Positions 58,401-64,000 of a DNA stretch of 64,000 nucleotides are shown here, one piece after another. The stretch lies in contig CM075770.1 of NCBI GenBank assembly GCA_037974665.1, positions 61,515,850-61,579,849 of the forward strand, written 5' to 3'. The position numbers and the translations under genes are program-made. The DNA is from Ehretia macrophylla. Lineage: Eukaryota > Streptophyta > Magnoliopsida > Boraginales > Ehretiaceae. The notes below the pieces were generated by a model, which saw only the letters and a program-made list of their open reading frames with translations, searched no databases and was not told where the DNA came from. How positions within the stretch are numbered: position 1 is the first letter of the stretch; each line of letters opens with the position of its first letter.

Positions 58401-59961
58401 AGTAAAAGACTGGGTAGTGTCATTGTGAATGAATGTGTCATTTGAACATTAAAGTAACCTAACCTTTATTATCTATAAATTCTTTGGAGAAATTCTTTGA
58501 GTTGAGTTAATGGCTAGTTTATTGTTATGTGGAGTGAATTAGTTTCTTGTACAAGTTATTAACTAAAGTAAAATGAGAAATAGTATGAGTAACTGCAGGC
58601 TCATGTGTTGATTTTAGTTAAACTAAATTCTAGCTCGGTTTATATCTAGTTATAGCATGCTGGTTGAATCATTCTCCTTTAAGTTTTTGAACTATCTTCT
58701 TAGTTAACTTGTAGACTATTGAAAATATGGAATATATGTTAAGTTAAAGTATATAAAAGTGGTGTTTTGTTAAAAATAGAATTCTAATAGATATTGTATA
58801 TATGCTAAATAAGCGAAGTTATAAGTTAGCTAACCTAGCTGAATAATTAATGAATGTTGTAGTTAAAGAGTAATTGAAGTAATGTTTGCTCATAGGTTCA
58901 AGGTGACTGGAAATAATGTGATTCAAACTTATATCTTGGAACTCGGTAAAGGAAAGGGACCTGCATCCTTACGTGCATTATAGTTTATTTTCTTTCTAAA
59001 AGAGTATAATGTTTAGTATAATTGCGTAATTGATATATGCTTATTGTTGCTAAATTGTAACTTGGTGCGAGAACAACTTACTTTTTGTCCTTAAATGTGT
59101 TTCCTGATTATATTGTCAATGTTATCATTCTTGCATTGCATCGTGGTTGCGCAACCTCATTGTCGCGGCGCATGCGATGGCCTCGGCGGGGAGCATCGGG
59201 CTTGCCAGTGTTGGTTGCCTTAGGTCCGTCTGCTATTCCCTCACTCGCCTGGTCTGGAGATTGCCGGGGGTGCTGGGTCGTAGGATCGGGTACATCCGCA
59301 GTACCCATTGGTGTAAGGGATACCGGCATATCGAGATTGAGATCGTGGTTCGTGGATCGGGGATCGAAGATTTGGAGTGATAAGGGTTATTGATTGTATC
59401 CTTTTAAAATGTGGTATTAGAATTGTTATTCATTGTTTATTTATTGCATTAATTGTGTTAAGTTGCCGCATTGCACGAACCTTGGTATACTGTTCCCGTT
59501 TCCCCTCCCTCACTGAGTGTACCAGTTGTATACTCACCCTCGTTTCTAACACCTTTCAAGTTCAACACCTTTGCAAGGTGATATAGGGAAAGCTCGAGAG
59601 TTACCTTATTTGCTTGTGATGACTTCCATTATTGGTACCTGCGAATCCATGTGAATTTGTAAAGTGGTTTGAATTGTAATTTGATTGGAACTATAGAAAC
59701 TCGGCTTGTAATTGTATTGGATCTTGTTTGTATTTGATTTGTAGGTGGTCTGTAATAGCTTAATGGACTATGTTATTGTTTATTGGTCGTGTATGCTTGA
59801 TTGGGTGAATGAAGTTAGACCATAGTTTTGTAGTTATAAATATTGTTTACAGGTTTTGGATTGTCCTATAAACAGGGGAAGCTTCGTCTGTTTCCCCTCA
59901 TTTCTTGTGCCTTGGGAATGGAATTGGGAACTCCGGTCTTGTGAGGGATCGGGGCGTTTCA
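55462..59961 (+). mobile_element. Solo LTR G (4500 bp), related to element D's LTR
   Basis: Starts TGTGAGACCCC and ends GGGGCGTTTCA, with a perfect duplication attgg (55457-55461 and 59962-59966). No primer site, polypurine tract or coding region is present, so it is a solo LTR. Parts align with D's LTR: about 57120-57330 with 28170-28370, and the last 450 bases with D's end. It is about 1.3 kb longer than D's LTR, with the excess in about 57400-58900. Module palindrome GGTTGCGCAACC at 59145-59156. A possible donor TTT|GTGAGG is at 56108; the acceptor position reads CTTTCAAG, so it may be lost. Confidence 0.88.
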
Positions 59962-62900
59962 ATTGGCCACCAAACAGTGATAAAAAAAGTAAAAGTTTGG
60001 AGGCCATTTGGTCACTAATAGATATGAAAGGGCTACAAATTAAAAATATATATCAAATTGTTCATATAAATAAATAAATTCATTTTTTTAGAAAAAAATT
60101 AATAATACAAATCAAAAGTTATTTTTAATTAATATAAAACATATTTGCAAAATTTAATGTTAAATAAATAAAAAAATTAATTAATCTATAATTTATTGTA
60201 ACAAATTTTTGTTTTTGAATACCATTTTGTAGCCTAGTTGTGGCGATTGGCAACCAAACGACGACAAAAAGTAAAAGCTTGGTGGTCATTTGGTCGTTAA
60301 TAGATAGGAAGGGGCTACAAATTAAAAATATAAATCAAATCATTTATATAAATAAATAAATTCATTTATTTAGAATAAAATTAATAATATAAATCGAAAG
60401 TTGTTCTTAGATTAAATTTAGTTATTTAATATAAAATAAATTAATTTATAATTTATTATAAAAAATTTTAGTTTTTGAATACCATTTTGTAACACCGTGG
60501 TGGTGATTGGCCACCAAACAGCGACAAAAATTAAAAGTTTGATGTCCAATTGGTCGCTAATAGATATGAAGGGGCAACAAATTAAAAATATAAATCAAAT
60601 TATTTATATAAATAAATAATTCATAAATTTAGAATAAAATTTATAATATATATCAAAAGTTATTTTTAGATAACATAAAACATATTTACAAAATTTAATG
60701 TTAATAAATTTAGTTATTTAATATAAAATTATTTAATTTATAATTTATTATAACAAATTTTAGTTTTTGCATACCATTTTGTAACCTCGTGGTGGCTATT
60801 GGCCACCAAACGGCGACAAAAAGTAAAAGTTTGGTGGCCAATTGGTCGCTAATAGATATGAAGAGGCTACAAATTAAAAATATAAGTCAAATTGTTTATA
60901 TAAATAAATAAATTCATTTATTTAGAATAAAATTAATCATATAAATCAAAAGTTATTTTTAGATAATATAAAACTTATTTACAAAATTTAAAGTTAAATA
61001 AATTTAGTTATTTAATATAAAATTAATTAATTTATAATTGATTACAACAAATTTTAGTTGTTGAATACCATTTTGTAGCGCCGTGGTGGCCATTGGCCAC
61101 CAAACGGTGACAAAAAGTAAAAGTTTGGTGGCCATTTGGTCGCCAATAAATATGAAGGGACTACAAATTAAAAATATAAATTAAATTGTTAATATAAATA
61201 AACAAATTCATTTATTTAGAATAAAATTAATAATATAAATCAAAAGTTGTTCTTAGATAAAATAAAACAAATTTACAAAATTTAATGTTAAATAAATTTA
61301 GTTAATTAATATAAAATTAATTAATTTATAATTTATTATAACAAATTTTAGTTTTTGAATACCATTTTGTAGCTCCATTGTGGCCATTGGCCACCAAACC
61401 GCAACAAAAAGTAAAAGTTTGGTGGCCATTTGCTTGCCAATAGATATGAAGGGCTACAAATTAAAAATATAAAACAAATTGTTTATATAAATAAATAAAT
61501 TCATTTATATGGATAAAATTAATAAGATAAATCAAAAGTTGTTTTTAGATAATATAAAACATATGTACAAAATTTAATGTTAAATAAATTTAATTATTTA
61601 ATATAAAATTAAATAGTTTATAATTTATTATAACAAATTTTAGTTTTTGAATACCATTTTGTGGCCCCGAGGTAGCCATTGGCCACAAAACGGCGACAAA
61701 AAGTAAAAGTTTGGCGGCCATTTGGTCGCTAATAAATATGAAGGGCTACAAATTAAAAATATAAATCAAATTGTTTATATATATAAATAAATTCATTTAT
61801 TTTGAATAAAATTAATAGTACAAATCAAAAGTTATTTTTAAATAATATAAAACATATTTACAAAATTTATTGTTAAATAAATTTAGTTATTTAATACAAA
61901 ATTAATTAACTTATAATTTATTATAACAAATTTTAGTTTTTGAATACTATTTTGTAGCCTTATGGTGGCGATTGGCCACCAAACGGACACCAAAAATAAA
62001 AAATTTGGTGGCCATTTTGTCGCCAAAAGATAAGAAGGGACAACAAATTAAAAATATAAATCAAATTGTTTATATAAATAAATAAATTCATTTAATTAGA
62101 ATAAAATTAATAATATAAATCAAAAGTTATTTTTAGAAAATATAAACAATATTAAAAAAATTTAATGTTAAATAAATTAAGTTATTTAATATAAAATTAA
62201 TTAATTTATAATTTATTATAACAAATTTTAGTTTTTGAATACCATTTTGTAGCCCCGCGGTAGCGATTGGCCACCAAACGGCGAAAAAAAGTAAAAGTTT
62301 TATCGTCATTTGGTTGCTAATAGATATGAAGGGTCTACAAATTAAAAATATAAATCAAAATGTTTATATAACAAAATAAATTCATTTATTTATAATAAAA
62401 TTAATAATAAAAATCAAAAGTTGTTTTTAGATAATATAAAATATATTTACAAAATTTAATATTAAATAAATTTAGTTGTTTCACATAAAATTAATTAATT
62501 TATAATTTAATATATCAAATTTTCATTTTTGAATACCATTTTGTAGTCCCGTGGTGGCCATTGGCCACCAAACGGCGACAAAAAGTAAAATTTTAGTGGC
62601 CATTTGCTCGCAAATAGATATGAAGGGGCTACAAATTAAAAATATAAAACAAATTATTTATATAAATAAATAAATTCATTTATTTGGAATAAAATTAATA
62701 ATATAAATCAAAAGTTGTTTTTAGATAATATAAAACTTATTTACAAAATTTAATGTTAAATAATTTTAGTTATTTAATATAAAATTAAATAGTTTATAAT
62801 TTATTATAACAAATTTTTGTTTTTGAATACCATTTTGTGGCCCCGGGATGGCCATTGGCCACAAAACGGGGACAAAAAGTAAAAGTTTGGCGGCCATTTG

Positions 62901-64000
62901 GTCGCTAATAAATATGAAGGGGCTACAAATTAAAAATATAAATCAAATTGTTTATATATATAAATAAATTCATTTATTTTGAATAAAATTAATAATATTA
63001 ATCAAAAGTTATTTTTAAATAATATAAAACATATTTACAAAATTTATTGTTAAATAAATTTAGTTATTTAATATAAATTTAATTAACATATAATTTATTA
63101 TAACAAAATTTAGTTTTTGAATACTATTTTGTAGCCCTGTGGTGGCGATTGACCACCAAACCACGTCAAAAAGTAAAAATTTGGTGGCCATTTTGTTGCC
63201 AATAGATAGGAATGGGCTATAAATTAAAAATATTAATCAAATTCTCTATATAGATAAATAAATTACTTTATTTTGAATAAAATTAATAATATAAATCAAA
63301 ACTTTTTTTTAGATAATATAAAACATATTTACAAAATTTAATGTTAAATAAATTTAGTTATTTATTATAAAATTAATTATTTTATAATTTATTATAACAA
63401 ATTTTAGTATTTGAATACCATTTTGTAGCCCTGTGGTGGCCATTGGCCACCAAATGGCCACAAAAAGTAATAGTTTGGTGGCCATTTTGTTGCCAATAGA
63501 TAGAAAGGGGCTACAAATTTAAAATATAAATCAAATTGTTTATATAAATAAATAAATTCATTTATTTAGAATAAAATTAATAATATAAACCAAAAGTTAT
63601 TTTTAGAGAATATAAAACATATTTAAAAATTTAATGTTAAATAAATTTAGTTATTTAATATAAAATTAATTAATTTATAATTTATTATAACAAATTTTAG
63701 TTTTTGAATACCATTTTGTAGCCCCACGGTAGCAATTTGCCACCAAACGACAAAAAAAGTAAAAGTTTTGTGGTCATTTGGTCGCTAATAGATATGAAGG
63801 GGCTACAAATTAAAAATATTAATGTTTATATAAATAATTAAATTCATTTATTTAGAATAAAATTAATAATAAAAATCAAAAGTTGTTTTTAGATAATATA
63901 AAATATATTTAGAAAAATTAATTTTAAATAAATTTAGTTATTTAAAATAAAATTAATTAATTTATAATTTATTATAACAAATTTTAGTTTTTGAATACCA
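59962..64000. repeat. Satellite array block 3 (continues past window)
   Basis: Continuation of block 2, in phase across solo LTR G. Monomer landmarks lie near 60024, 60306, 60567, 60859, 61153, 61447, 61739, 62034, 62327, 62621, 62914, 63209, 63502 and 63794. The 282/261/292 spacing series at 60024-60859 repeats the series at 25460-26292, with shared variants. The array runs off the right edge. Confidence 0.95.

Noticed and set aside
55462..59961. G as a full LARD with two LTRs
   Set aside because: I found no internal TGTGAGACC repeat start, primer site or polypurine tract, so a solo LTR is the simpler reading.

Overview
This window is repeat DNA from a plant nuclear genome. I see no host gene, rRNA, tRNA or CRISPR array. 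The evidence for a plant is: chromodomain-bearing Ty3/gypsy (chromovirus, Tekay/Del-like) polyproteins, primer-binding sites of the initiator tRNA-Met type (TGGTATCAGAGC), LTRs of 2.3-4.5 kb, a TRIM, and a long AT-rich satellite. The species cannot be named from the sequence.

Layout. The substrate is one tandem satellite (about 293-bp monomer, AT-rich with a roughly 90-bp GC-rich palindromic core). Retroelements split it into three blocks (21496-26571, 53501-55461, 59962-64000), which rejoin in phase when the elements are removed. (i) Left: element B (minus strand, running off the left edge, to 21495). It contains element A (plus, 31-12408) in its 3' LTR and a three-LTR TRIM (13605-14349) in its integrase region. 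A in turn carries solo LTR H (8993-11444) in its 3' LTR. (ii) Middle: element D (plus, 26572-53500), a non-coding LARD with 3.2-kb LTRs and a 1.07-kb interior. Element E (minus, 33377-52813) lies in D's 3' LTR, and element F (plus, 39514-49020) lies in E's gag. (iii) Right: solo LTR G (55462-59961). Five-base target-site duplications support every nesting step that lies wholly in the window, so the insertion order is: satellite, then B/D/G, then A/E/TRIM, then H/F.

Coding content. A, B, E and F each hold one gag-PR-RT-RNaseH-INT-chromodomain polyprotein relic, all broken by stop codons, frameshifts or insertions. F is the best preserved: one frame throughout, four nonsense codons, and three substitutions at motif positions. 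None looks autonomous as it stands.

Most interesting signals. (1) LTRs of several families share a GTGAG splice donor 500-760 bases in and a polypyrimidine-CAG/TAG acceptor 1.2-2.3 kb later, followed in the same phase by a short, mostly acidic reading frame. (2) An AATTGCG-N4-CGCAATT hairpin lies five bases before the polypurine tract in all five elements that have an interior, including the non-coding LARD. (3) Most LTRs carry the palindrome GGTTGCGCAACC inside a GC-rich module shared across families; the D LTR looks like a mosaic of two families. (4) Each satellite monomer has a nested inverted-repeat core, and all three retroelements that entered the array did so in that core. (5) The array shows irregular higher-order repeats.
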